Position numbers and translations under genes: made by a program. Of a stretch of 64,000 nucleotides of DNA, positions 56,003 to 63,722 are shown one piece after another (the stretch's first letter is position 1; the number at the start of each line of letters is the position of its first letter). Source of the stretch: Aquimarina muelleri DSM 19832 (GTDB lineage Bacteria > Bacteroidota > Bacteroidia > Flavobacteriales > Flavobacteriaceae); NCBI RefSeq assembly GCF_000430665.1, contig NZ_AUML01000017.1, positions 48,000 to 111,999 of the forward strand, in the 5' to 3' direction. The notes below the pieces were generated by a model that was not told where the DNA came from, did no database searches, and worked only from the letters and a program-made list of their open reading frames with translations.

Positions 56003-56022
56003 ATTCCTGCGCATGCAGGAAT
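56003..56022. repeat. REP-like hairpin just before the GIY-YIG gene
   Basis: ATTCCTGC-GCAT-GCAGGAAT, 17 nt before the start codon of the nuclease gene. Confidence 0.85.
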
Positions 56023-56038
56023 CTATAAGAAAAGAACA

Positions 56039-56380
56039 ATGAAGCCATGGTATGTCTATATAATGACTAATAAACCTGATGGTGTTATCTATATAGGATG
56101 TACAGACGATATAGAAGCAAGAGTTTTAGAACATAAGAATAAAATATATAAGAATTCATTTACTGCAAAATATAATTGCGATAAGTTGGTGTATTTTGAA
56201 GAATATAAAAGTGGATTAGAGGCTTCAAAAAGAGAGAAGCAAATGAAGAAATGGAAGAGAAAATGGAAAATAAATTTAATACTTGATATGAATCCGAGTT
56301 GGATGGATATTTCTTTAAATTGGTCAGAAAATGTTAATTCAGTTTTTAAAATAAAAAGATCCCTGCCTACGCAGGAATAA
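56039..56380 (+). CDS. GIY-YIG nuclease-domain protein
   Basis: 113 residues of the small GIY-YIG superfamily (UPF0213-type). YVYIMTNKPDGVIYIGCTDD carries the two motif strands; RVLEHKNK and FEEYKSGLEASKREKQMKKWKRKWK follow. Such proteins are putative DNA endonucleases without a proven role. The last codons (LPTQE and the stop) are read from an inverted REP hairpin at 56362-56375, and two direct REP copies precede the gene. It interrupts the paa run between paaF and paaY and has no obvious metabolic role. Confidence 0.88.
   Translation: MKPWYVYIMTNKPDGVIYIGCTDDIEARVLEHKNKIYKNSFTAKYNCDKLVYFEEYKSGLEASKREKQMKKWKRKWKINLILDMNPSWMDISLNWSENVNSVFKIKRSLPTQE
56362..56375. repeat. Inverted REP-like hairpin overlapping the GIY-YIG 3' end
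   Basis: CCTGC-CTAC-GCAGG, the reverse orientation of the copies at 55939 and 56003. It codes for the last residues of the nuclease. Confidence 0.8.
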
Positions 56381-56383
56381 GTT

Positions 56384-56980
56384 ATGATTTACAGCTTTAA
56401 AGGATATATACCCGTAGTACACCAAAGTAGTTTTGTACATCCACTAGCAGCAGTTACTGGTAATGTGATTATTGGCAAAAACTGTTATATCGGCCCGGGA
56501 GCAGCAATACGAGGAGACTGGGGCGAAATTATTTTGGAAGACGGAGTTAATGTACAAGAAAATTGTACAGTACATATGTTTCCTGGTAAATCTATTGTTC
56601 TTAAAGAAAGTGCGCATGTAGGACACGGGGCAGTAATTCATGGAGCTAATTTAGGACGTAATTGTCTGATTGGGATGAATACAGTAATTATGGATGATGC
56701 CGAGATTGGAGACGAATGTATCGTTGGAGCAATGTCCTTTGTAAAGGCAAATACAGTATTTCCAAAACGAAGTTTGATCGTAGGTAATCCAGCAAAGGTA
56801 ATAAAAGAGGTAAGTGACGAAATGATAGCTTGGAAAACAAAAGGAACCAAACTATACCAACAATTACCAGCAGATTGCTTTGAGTCGTTAAAAGAAGTAG
56901 AACCGTTAAGAGAAGTTCCAGAAGATAGAACAATACAAGAAGCGTTTTACAAAACGTTGGAAGAATTTAAACGAAAATAG
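56384..56980 (+). CDS. paaY: Hexapeptide-repeat thioesterase PaaY
   Basis: 198 residues with the left-handed beta-helix of the gamma-carbonic-anhydrase-like family. GNVIIGKNCYIGPGAAIRGDWGEI and HVGHGAVIHGANLGRNCLIGMN show the hexapeptide pattern; His residues in VHMFP and HVGHGAVIH are the candidate zinc ligands. PaaY is a thioesterase that rescues CoA from inhibitory ring-derived products. It starts 3 nt after the GIY-YIG gene ends. Confidence 0.92.
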   Translation: MIYSFKGYIPVVHQSSFVHPLAAVTGNVIIGKNCYIGPGAAIRGDWGEIILEDGVNVQENCTVHMFPGKSIVLKESAHVGHGAVIHGANLGRNCLIGMNTVIMDDAEIGDECIVGAMSFVKANTVFPKRSLIVGNPAKVIKEVSDEMIAWKTKGTKLYQQLPADCFESLKEVEPLREVPEDRTIQEAFYKTLEEFKRK

Positions 56981-56983
56981 AAA

Positions 56984-57017
56984 AGACCTTCAAGATTTTC
57001 AAAAACTTTGAAGGTCT
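56984..57017 (+). terminator. Hairpin after paaY
   Basis: AGACCTTCAA / TTGAAGGTCT, 10-bp stem with a 14-nt loop, just after the paaY stop codon. No U tract follows, so it may attenuate rather than end transcription before the E2 gene. Confidence 0.5.
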
Positions 57018-57027
57018 GAATAAATAA

Positions 57028-57045
57028 AACTAACAAACATTAGTT
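57028..57045. promoter_or_regulatory. Second copy of the TetR-type operator, upstream of the E2 gene
   Basis: AACTAACAAACATTAGTT differs from the paaE operator (AACTAACAATCGTTAGTT) at two of 18 positions, both in the middle. It ends 7 nt before the E2 start codon. No clean TTTG/TAnnTTTG pair was found around it. Confidence 0.65.
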
Positions 57046-57052
57046 AACCAAA

Positions 57053-58366
57053 ATGTCGAAAGTAGAATTAAAAATGCCCAAAATGGGCGAAAGTATATCC
57101 GAAGCTACCATTCTTAACTGGTTAAAGAATGTAGGGGATACCGTAGAGGAAGATGAAACGATTTTGGAAGTAGCTACCGATAAAGTAGATTCTGAAGTTC
57201 CTGCTCCTTGTAGTGGAGTAATCACAGAAATACGTTGCCAAGCTAATGAAGTAGTTGAAATCGGACGTGTAATTGCGATAATCGATGCAGATGCAGAATC
57301 TGCAATACCAAGTCAAAAATCCGAAGAAACAAAAACTGCAGAAAAACCAAAGAGTGTACCTGAAACATCGGTTCGATCAGAGTCGAGAACCACTTCAAAC
57401 TTCGAGCTTCAAGCTTCGGGTACGAACGATGGATTCCTATCTCCTCTGGTAATTAGTATTGCTAAAAAAGAAAATGTAACTATCGAAGAGTTGCAAAATA
57501 TTGCAGGTACAGGAACAGAAGGGCGTATTCGTAAAAGTGATCTAATACAGTATGTAAAGAACAGAAAATATCCTTTGCCAAGCAGACCACAATCACAGGC
57601 ACAAGCTCAAATACCAAAGTCAACATATAAAGCACCTCCAATATCTTTTGAAGAAGGAAAAGATCGTATTGTAGAAATGGATCGTATGCGAACTATGATT
57701 GCAGACCACATGGTGTACTCTAAGCATACCTCACCCCATGTAACTAGTTATATTGAAGTAGATGTGACCAATATGGTAAATTGGAGAAATGAGGCAAAGA
57801 TAGCATTTCAAGAAAAACATGGAGAAAAATTAACGTTCACACCAATTTTTGTAGAGGCAGTTGCAAAAGCAATTCAAGAATACCCGATGATTAATGTATC
57901 TGTTGATGGTAAAAAGATTGTGGTACATAAAGACATTAATGTAGGTATGGCTACGGCATTGCCTAGCGGTAATTTAATTGTTCCGGTAGTTAGAAATGCA
58001 GATGAAAAGAATTTGTTTGGATTAGCAAAAAATGTAAATCATTTAGCAAATAGTGCAAGAAACAATGCATTAAAACCAGACGAAATAGGAGGTAGCACTT
58101 TTACCATCTCTAATGTAGGAACTTTTGGTAGTTTAATGGGAACACCCATTATTAATCAACCAGAAGTAGCTATTCTGGCATTAGGTATTATCAAAAAAAG
58201 GCCAGAGGTTATTACAACAGATAAAGGAGATGAAATAGCCATTAGAAGCATGATGTACCTGTCATTATCTTTTGACCACAGAGTAGTAGATGGATTTTTA
58301 GGAGGATCGTTTTTACGTAAAGTAGGAGACGAACTGGAAGCTTTTGATATAAACAGAGAAATATAA
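57053..58366 (+). CDS. Dihydrolipoamide acyltransferase (E2) of a 2-oxoacid dehydrogenase complex
   Basis: 437 residues. One lipoyl domain (about 1-80, with lipoylated Lys44 in VATDKVDSE), a linker, a peripheral-subunit-binding domain (about 130-170: FLSPLVISIAKKENV, GTGTEGRIRKSDLIQYV) and the catalytic acyltransferase domain (about 200-437) with SFDHRVVDGF. A single lipoyl domain and the adjacent fused E1 suggest a branched-chain-type complex. A paa-type operator ends 7 nt upstream. E3 (lipoamide dehydrogenase) is not encoded here. Confidence 0.9.
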   Translation: MSKVELKMPKMGESISEATILNWLKNVGDTVEEDETILEVATDKVDSEVPAPCSGVITEIRCQANEVVEIGRVIAIIDADAESAIPSQKSEETKTAEKPKSVPETSVRSESRTTSNFELQASGTNDGFLSPLVISIAKKENVTIEELQNIAGTGTEGRIRKSDLIQYVKNRKYPLPSRPQSQAQAQIPKSTYKAPPISFEEGKDRIVEMDRMRTMIADHMVYSKHTSPHVTSYIEVDVTNMVNWRNEAKIAFQEKHGEKLTFTPIFVEAVAKAIQEYPMINVSVDGKKIVVHKDINVGMATALPSGNLIVPVVRNADEKNLFGLAKNVNHLANSARNNALKPDEIGGSTFTISNVGTFGSLMGTPIINQPEVAILALGIIKKRPEVITTDKGDEIAIRSMMYLSLSFDHRVVDGFLGGSFLRKVGDELEAFDINREI

Positions 58367-58375
58367 TAACCATAA

Positions 58376-58439
58376 ATGCGCAAGGGATAGAAGCAGCTAC
58401 CGTGTAGCGCGAATAGCCCGACCCGATAGGGATGCGCCC
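58376..58439. repeat. Structured GC-rich intergenic element between E2 and ilvE
   Basis: It starts ATGCGCAAGGGATAGAAGC and ends GACCCGATAGGGATGCGCCC, with an inner hairpin GCTAC-CGT-GTAGC. It is GC-rich against an AT-rich background. I recall similar elements with these ends dispersed in Flavobacteria. Repeat or structured RNA. Confidence 0.6.
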
Positions 58440-58451
58440 AAAACAATACTA

Positions 58452-59525
58452 ATGGAGCAAAACATCAAAATTACAAAAACCTCAAATTCAAAGTTAAAGG
58501 ATATCAATTTTGATAATATACCTTTAGGAAAAACTTTTACAGATCATATGTTTATCTGTGATTATAAAGACGGAGCGTGGCAAAACCCTCGTATAGAGCC
58601 TTTAGAGTTAATACCAACACATCCTGCAGCAATGGCTTTGCATTATGGGCAGGCTATTTTTGAAGGAATGAAAGCTACAGTAGGCACTAATAACACTCCA
58701 TTATTATTTAGACCAGAAGAGAATGCAAAACGTTTAAATCACAGTGCTGCCAGAATGGGAATGCCAGCAGTGCCAGAAGAGCTTTTTGTAGAAGCAGTAA
58801 AACAAATAGTAAGTGTAGAACAAGGATGGATTCCTCCGCAAGAAGGGAGCGCATTATATTTACGTCCGTTCATGTATGCCGACGAACCTTTTATTGGGAT
58901 GCGTGCAGCAACCAGCTATAAATTTATAGTAATCTGTTCTCCCGCAGGACCGTTTTTTACTAAAAAAATTAGATTGTATGCCGAAACCGAGTATATAAGA
59001 GCCGCAGATGGAGGAACAGGAGAAGCAAAAGCAGCAGGTAATTATGCTGCAGCAATCTTGCCAACAGAAAAAGCCAAATCCAAAGGATACGATCAAGTAT
59101 TGTGGCTAGATGCTAATGAGCATAAATATATTCAAGAAGTAGGAACCATGAATATCTTTTTTAAGATAGAGGATAAATTTATTACGCCAAGCACTAACGG
59201 ATCTATATTAAAAGGAATTACAAGAGATAGTGTAATTACCTTATTAAAAGACAAAGGTTTTGAAGTAGAAGAACGCCCAATCACGATCGATGAGATTATA
59301 GGGTACTCTAAAGAAGGAAAGTTGGAAGAAGCTTTTGGAACAGGAACAGCGGTTGCTATTGCTATGGTAGAAGCCATAGGGTATAATGATGAGGTGGTTA
59401 CGTTACCAGAGACAAATCCTGTAAGTCAGGATATGAAAATCACTTTAGACGAGATTAAAGTACAGAAAAGAGAAGATATACATGGCTGGATTATACCAGT
59501 TACTATAGAAGAAAAGGTAGGGTAG
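58452..59525 (+). CDS. ilvE: Branched-chain-type aminotransferase (class IV)
   Basis: 357 residues of the IlvE type II (eukaryote-like) branch: ALHYGQAIFEGMKA, GSALYLRPFMYADEP, PLP-binding Lys in GEAKAAGNYAAA, and EVGTMNIFFKI, EAFGTGTAVAIA. It moves amino groups between branched-chain amino acids and 2-oxoglutarate; many members also accept phenylalanine. Here it lies between E2 and E1 genes of a 2-oxoacid dehydrogenase, so its product could be passed on to that complex. Substrate is not provable from sequence. Confidence 0.92.
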   Translation: MEQNIKITKTSNSKLKDINFDNIPLGKTFTDHMFICDYKDGAWQNPRIEPLELIPTHPAAMALHYGQAIFEGMKATVGTNNTPLLFRPEENAKRLNHSAARMGMPAVPEELFVEAVKQIVSVEQGWIPPQEGSALYLRPFMYADEPFIGMRAATSYKFIVICSPAGPFFTKKIRLYAETEYIRAADGGTGEAKAAGNYAAAILPTEKAKSKGYDQVLWLDANEHKYIQEVGTMNIFFKIEDKFITPSTNGSILKGITRDSVITLLKDKGFEVEERPITIDEIIGYSKEGKLEEAFGTGTAVAIAMVEAIGYNDEVVTLPETNPVSQDMKITLDEIKVQKREDIHGWIIPVTIEEKVG

Positions 59526-59549
59526 AAGTAATCAAAATTTATTAGTGCA

Positions 59550-59569
59550 ATTCTAGTTTACGCTAGAAT
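59550..59569. repeat. REP-like hairpin variant between ilvE and the E1 gene
   Basis: ATTCTAG-TTTACG-CTAGAAT, the same outline as the ATTCCAGC/GCTGGAAT family, with matching changes in both arms. Confidence 0.6.
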
Positions 59570-59591
59570 CACACATCAAAAATGGAATAAA

Positions 59592-61655
59592 ATGTTAGCG
59601 GAAAAAACAATAGCAAAAGAAGTATTACAAAAAGCATTTAAAACACTTTGTACAGCTAAAGCAATGACAGAGTTGTATGAAGATAACTTTAAGGTAGTCT
59701 CTAAATATGTGCATGCTACCTCCAGAGGGCATGAGGCGATACAAATAGCCGCGGCAATGCAGTTATTGCCTCAGGATTATGCGTTTCCGTATTATAGAGA
59801 TGATTCGATGTTATTAGGTATAGGGATGCGACCGTATGATTTGATGTTGCAATTGTTAGCTAAAAAAGAGGATCCTTTTTCGGGAGGTAGAACGTATTAT
59901 TCGCATCCTAGTTTGCGCGATGCCGATAAGCCTAAAATTCCACACCAATCTTCGGCGACAGGTATGCAGGCAATACCATCTACAGGAGTTGCATTAGGAA
60001 TGCAGTATAAAGAATTAGTAGGTCTGGATGATAAAACATTGCAAGATGCACCTTTGGTGCTGTGTTCGCTAGGAGATGCATCGGTTACCGAAGGAGAAAT
60101 TGCAGAAGCGTTTCAGATGGCAGCCTTAAAGCAATTACCTATTTTATATCTGGTACAGGATAACGGATGGGATATTTCGGCTAATGAAGAAGAAACCAGA
60201 GCACAAAATGCGTTTGAGTATGCACAAGGATTTAACGGCTTAGAAGCAATTTCGATTGATGGTGCAAATTTTACAGAAAGCTACTTGGCAATACAAGAAG
60301 TAATTAAAACCATTCGGGAAGAAAGACGCCCTATTTTGGTACACGCTAAAGTACCATTATTAAATCACCATACTTCTGGAGTACGTATGGAATGGTATAG
60401 GGATGATTTGGAAGAAGCTCGTTCTCGGGATCCATATCCAGTATTACGAAATCAATTACTTGCTAATGGTTTTACAGAAAAAGAATTAGTAGTTATAGAA
60501 GAAGAAGCAAAAATAGTAGTTGCTAAAGACTTAGAAGAAGCAATGAAAGCCGAAGATCCAACGCCAGAAGACTTGTTTACGCATGATTTTGCTCCAACAT
60601 CAATCACAGAAGAAAAAGGAGAACGATCTCCTGCGGATAAGGAAGAGGTGGTCATGGTAGATTGTGCCTTGTTTGCGGTAGAAGAATTAATGAAAAAACA
60701 TAAAGAGTGTTTGTTATATGGTCAGGATGTAGGAGGAAGACTAGGAGGGGTTTTTAGAGAAGCAGCTACGTTGGCTCAAAAATTTGGGGACGAACGTGTA
60801 TTTAATACTCCTATTCAGGAAGCTTTTATTGTAGGATCTACAGTAGGAATGTCTGCCGTTGGATTAAAACCAATTGTTGAGGTACAGTTTGCAGATTATA
60901 TCTGGCCAGGACTCAATCAATTATTTACAGAGGTAAGCAGATCCTGTTATTTATCTAACGGCAAATGGCCGGTATCGATGATTTTGCGAGTTCCTATTGG
61001 TGCTTATGGTAGTGGAGGACCTTATCATTCCTCGTCTGTAGAATCTGTAATAACCAATATTAGAGGAATCAAAATAGCGTATCCTAGTAATGGAGCAGAT
61101 CTAAAAGGATTGATGAAAGCAGCGTATTATGATCCAAACCCTGTAGTGATTCTAGAACATAAAGGATTGTATTGGTCTAAAGTAAAAGGAACAGATGCAG
61201 CAAGAACTATAGAACCGTCTGAGGATTATGTGTTGCCATTTGGTAAGGCAAATATAGTGCAACGTATCTGGCCAGAAGATGAAAAAGAGACAATGACTAT
61301 TGTAACGTATGGTATGGGAGTACATTGGGCTCTGAACGCTACAAAGGATAAGAAAGATGTGGTAGAGATTATTGATTTACGTACCTTATATCCTTTGGAT
61401 GAAGACACTATCATGGAGTCGGTAAGAAAAACAAAAAAATGTTTGGTAGTAACCGAAGAGCCGACTAATAATTCTTTTGCAAGAGCGTTATCAGGTAAAA
61501 TTCAGGAAGAATGTTTTAGATCACTAGATGCTCCTGTAATGACGATAGGTTCAGAGAATATGCCTGCAATTCCTTTAAACAGTACGTTGGAGCAAACTAT
61601 GATTCCTTCTACAGAAAAAGTAAAAGAGAAGATAGATGAATTATTAAATTATTAA
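59592..61655 (+). CDS. Fused alpha-beta E1 subunit of a 2-oxoacid dehydrogenase (branched-chain type)
   Basis: 687 residues. The N-terminal half (about 1-350) is E1 alpha with the TPP motif (CSLGDASVTEGEIAEAF, VQDNGWDISANEEET) and a phosphorylation-loop-like region. The C-terminal half (about 365-687) is E1 beta (LYGQDVGGRLGGVF, FNTPIQEAFIVGSTVGMSAVGLKPIVEVQFADYIWPG). Fusion of the two subunits is normal for the Bacteroidota branched-chain enzyme. With E2 and an external E3 it would decarboxylate 2-oxoacids to acyl-CoA. A perfect palindromic terminator follows. Confidence 0.92.
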   Translation: MLAEKTIAKEVLQKAFKTLCTAKAMTELYEDNFKVVSKYVHATSRGHEAIQIAAAMQLLPQDYAFPYYRDDSMLLGIGMRPYDLMLQLLAKKEDPFSGGRTYYSHPSLRDADKPKIPHQSSATGMQAIPSTGVALGMQYKELVGLDDKTLQDAPLVLCSLGDASVTEGEIAEAFQMAALKQLPILYLVQDNGWDISANEEETRAQNAFEYAQGFNGLEAISIDGANFTESYLAIQEVIKTIREERRPILVHAKVPLLNHHTSGVRMEWYRDDLEEARSRDPYPVLRNQLLANGFTEKELVVIEEEAKIVVAKDLEEAMKAEDPTPEDLFTHDFAPTSITEEKGERSPADKEEVVMVDCALFAVEELMKKHKECLLYGQDVGGRLGGVFREAATLAQKFGDERVFNTPIQEAFIVGSTVGMSAVGLKPIVEVQFADYIWPGLNQLFTEVSRSCYLSNGKWPVSMILRVPIGAYGSGGPYHSSSVESVITNIRGIKIAYPSNGADLKGLMKAAYYDPNPVVILEHKGLYWSKVKGTDAARTIEPSEDYVLPFGKANIVQRIWPEDEKETMTIVTYGMGVHWALNATKDKKDVVEIIDLRTLYPLDEDTIMESVRKTKKCLVVTEEPTNNSFARALSGKIQEECFRSLDAPVMTIGSENMPAIPLNSTLEQTMIPSTEKVKEKIDELLNY

Positions 61656-61670
61656 ACGATTTGATAATAA

Positions 61671-61716
61671 AATATATACCCTGGTAATTTAGATCTAAAT
61701 TACCAGGGTATATATT
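61671..61716. terminator. 46-nt perfect palindromic terminator
   Basis: Every base from 61671 to 61716 pairs about the central AGATCT, with arms such as CCCTGGTAATTTAGA / TCTAAATTACCAGGG. TTTTTA follows on the plus strand. It closes the E2-ilvE-E1 unit. Confidence 0.85.
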
Positions 61717-62020
61717 TTTATCCCCATCTACAGAATCTCACACAGATTCTGGTATAGCAACGATAATCACTTGTTCTATAGCATAACTCTTCTTTTTGAT
61801 AACAATCGAGGGATGGCTCAGAACCATTAATAGATTAGTTTTTTTATTCCATTTACATTTATGGTATTTTTTAGTTTTGAAGGTTTTAGGAGTTTATATT
61901 TAATAAATTCACTATGTTTTATGGTATTGATAATAAGTTATTTTTATTTGAAAAGGATATGCTATTATTACGGTAAATTCAAAGTGTAAATGGTATAAAT
62001 TGATGAAATTTTACTGATTA
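61717..62020. other. Gap between convergent E1 and hydrolase genes
   Basis: About 300 bp of AT-rich sequence without a recognised gene or strong hairpin. A loose pair CATTTAC near 61850 and GTAAATGG near 61986 is noted but not assigned. Confidence 0.4.
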
Positions 62021-63562
62021 TTATTCAGAAACTCGATATGGTTTTAATTCTTCAAAGAAAATATCATTATTTGGAACATCAAAATCCATGCTTTTTATAT
62101 TTAAGTTATTATCCGTATTAAATTTTACGGTTCCAAAGCTAAACCAAGCGTGTTTTTGATCCCATACAATCTCCCAAACATCATGATGCCAGTGTTTTAA
62201 TGTGGCAGATAAATCAGGTGTATGTTCAAATTTAATGCGCAACTGGTCTTTTTCTAGCGAAATTTTGATTTCGCCGTAGATATCTGATTTATAATTTCCT
62301 GCTATCTGGGTTGGTGTAACAGAAGGTTTGGTGTTTAGTACTCTTTTTTCTTTTCTTTCTGAAATACAAGTATCCTTTTTATTGTTATTATTAGTTTTTT
62401 CTAAAAGTTTGGAAGACCAGTTAGTAACAGGTTTTGCATCCAAAAACTGGTCCAGCGCATAATATGTTGCTGCAGTAATTGGGCTTTTCATGCCATTAGT
62501 CAATACGACAACACCCAGATTTTCATCAGGGATCAAGGTTACTGCTGTAATCATACCATCAAACCCACCTGTGTGCGAGGCTTTAAGTTTTCCTCGATAG
62601 TCACTTAATCCCCATCCTAATCCATAACCACTAAAATGTTTGTTAAAATCATTTTTAGAAGTGTGATCTACGGTATAATTGTTATGAGGCGTCCAAATTA
62701 TATTTCTGGTGTTTTTGGTAAGTAAAGTGTCTTTACCAACGCGACCATTATTTAGGTTAAAGATCATCCATTTAGAAACATCTTTTACACTAGAAATGAT
62801 ACCACCCATGGCTCCTATTTCTTCCCAATCTACCCAGTCGATTGGTATGTTGATGTCTTTTTCACGACCATGTGGAGTGGCATAGTTTTTCTTTATATCG
62901 AGTTTTTTATATGAGGTTATAGTTCTGTCCATTCCCAAAGGGTCTAGAATTCGTTCTTGTACATTTTGCCCCCAGCTTTTCCCAGTTACCTTTTTTATAA
63001 TTTCTCCTGCGGTAATGTACATTACATTAGAGTATCCAAATCCTGATCTAAAATCGTGCGCTTTAGGAATATATTTTACTCTTTTTATAATTTCTTCTGA
63101 TGTTAGGTTTGCTTTATACCAGATCACATCCCCGCTAAACGTACCAAGCCCTACACGATGGCTTAATATATCTCTTATAGTAACTTCATTACTTACCCAT
63201 GGATCGTATAGCGCAAAATAAGGCAGGTGTTTCTTTACCTTATCCTCCCAGTTTAGTTTTCCTTCCTGTACCAGCATCCCAATAATAGTAGCGGTAAATG
63301 CTTTAGAATTAGATGCAATGGCATACAGTGTATTCTCATCAGGTTTTTCGTTTTTCCCTTTTTCTTTTACGCCATAACTACCACTAAAAACCAGTTGTCT
63401 ATCTTTAACAATCCCAATAGAAACACTGGGGATATCCCAGTCTTTGGTCATTTTAGCATAGTATTCGTCTAACTTTTTAAGATCAACTGTAGTGTCTGTT
63501 TGACTTAATATATTCGTTGTAGAAATCAATAATACTGTAAATAACAGCAATAATTTTTTCAT
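62021..63562 (-). CDS. Secreted serine hydrolase of the class C beta-lactamase family
   Basis: 513 residues from ATG at 63562, which begins a signal peptide (KKLLLLFTVLLISTTNILSQ); an upstream ATG would add 19 hydrophilic residues. Beta-lactamase domain (about 25-390) with the catalytic SxxK in IASNSKAFT, the YxN motif in GFGYSNVMYITAGE and HTGGFDGM (a KTG counterpart). The last about 100 residues are a DUF3471-like region (IAGNYKSDIYGEI). Members are peptidases, esterases or penicillin-recognition proteins; true beta-lactam resistance is not implied. Confidence 0.88.
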   Translation of the reverse strand: MKKLLLLFTVLLISTTNILSQTDTTVDLKKLDEYYAKMTKDWDIPSVSIGIVKDRQLVFSGSYGVKEKGKNEKPDENTLYAIASNSKAFTATIIGMLVQEGKLNWEDKVKKHLPYFALYDPWVSNEVTIRDILSHRVGLGTFSGDVIWYKANLTSEEIIKRVKYIPKAHDFRSGFGYSNVMYITAGEIIKKVTGKSWGQNVQERILDPLGMDRTITSYKKLDIKKNYATPHGREKDINIPIDWVDWEEIGAMGGIISSVKDVSKWMIFNLNNGRVGKDTLLTKNTRNIIWTPHNNYTVDHTSKNDFNKHFSGYGLGWGLSDYRGKLKASHTGGFDGMITAVTLIPDENLGVVVLTNGMKSPITAATYYALDQFLDAKPVTNWSSKLLEKTNNNNKKDTCISERKEKRVLNTKPSVTPTQIAGNYKSDIYGEIKISLEKDQLRIKFEHTPDLSATLKHWHHDVWEIVWDQKHAWFSFGTVKFNTDNNLNIKSMDFDVPNNDIFFEELKPYRVSE

Positions 63563-63722
63563 GATATTAATTTTAGATAGTGTTTTGTGTTTTTCGAAAG
63601 GTAAATATAATGTATTCAAGATGATAAGAATATCATATATTCTTCAAAATAACATTCAAAAGATAAGACAAGCTGTATAAACAGTTTTGTCTAATTAGTA
63701 ACTGCGATTAGGTTGCAGAGCA

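Noticed and set aside
62021..63562. Antibiotic-resistance beta-lactamase
   Set aside because: SxxK and YxN motifs place it in the broad serine hydrolase family with a DUF3471-like tail. Most such proteins do not confer resistance, and nothing here shows it.
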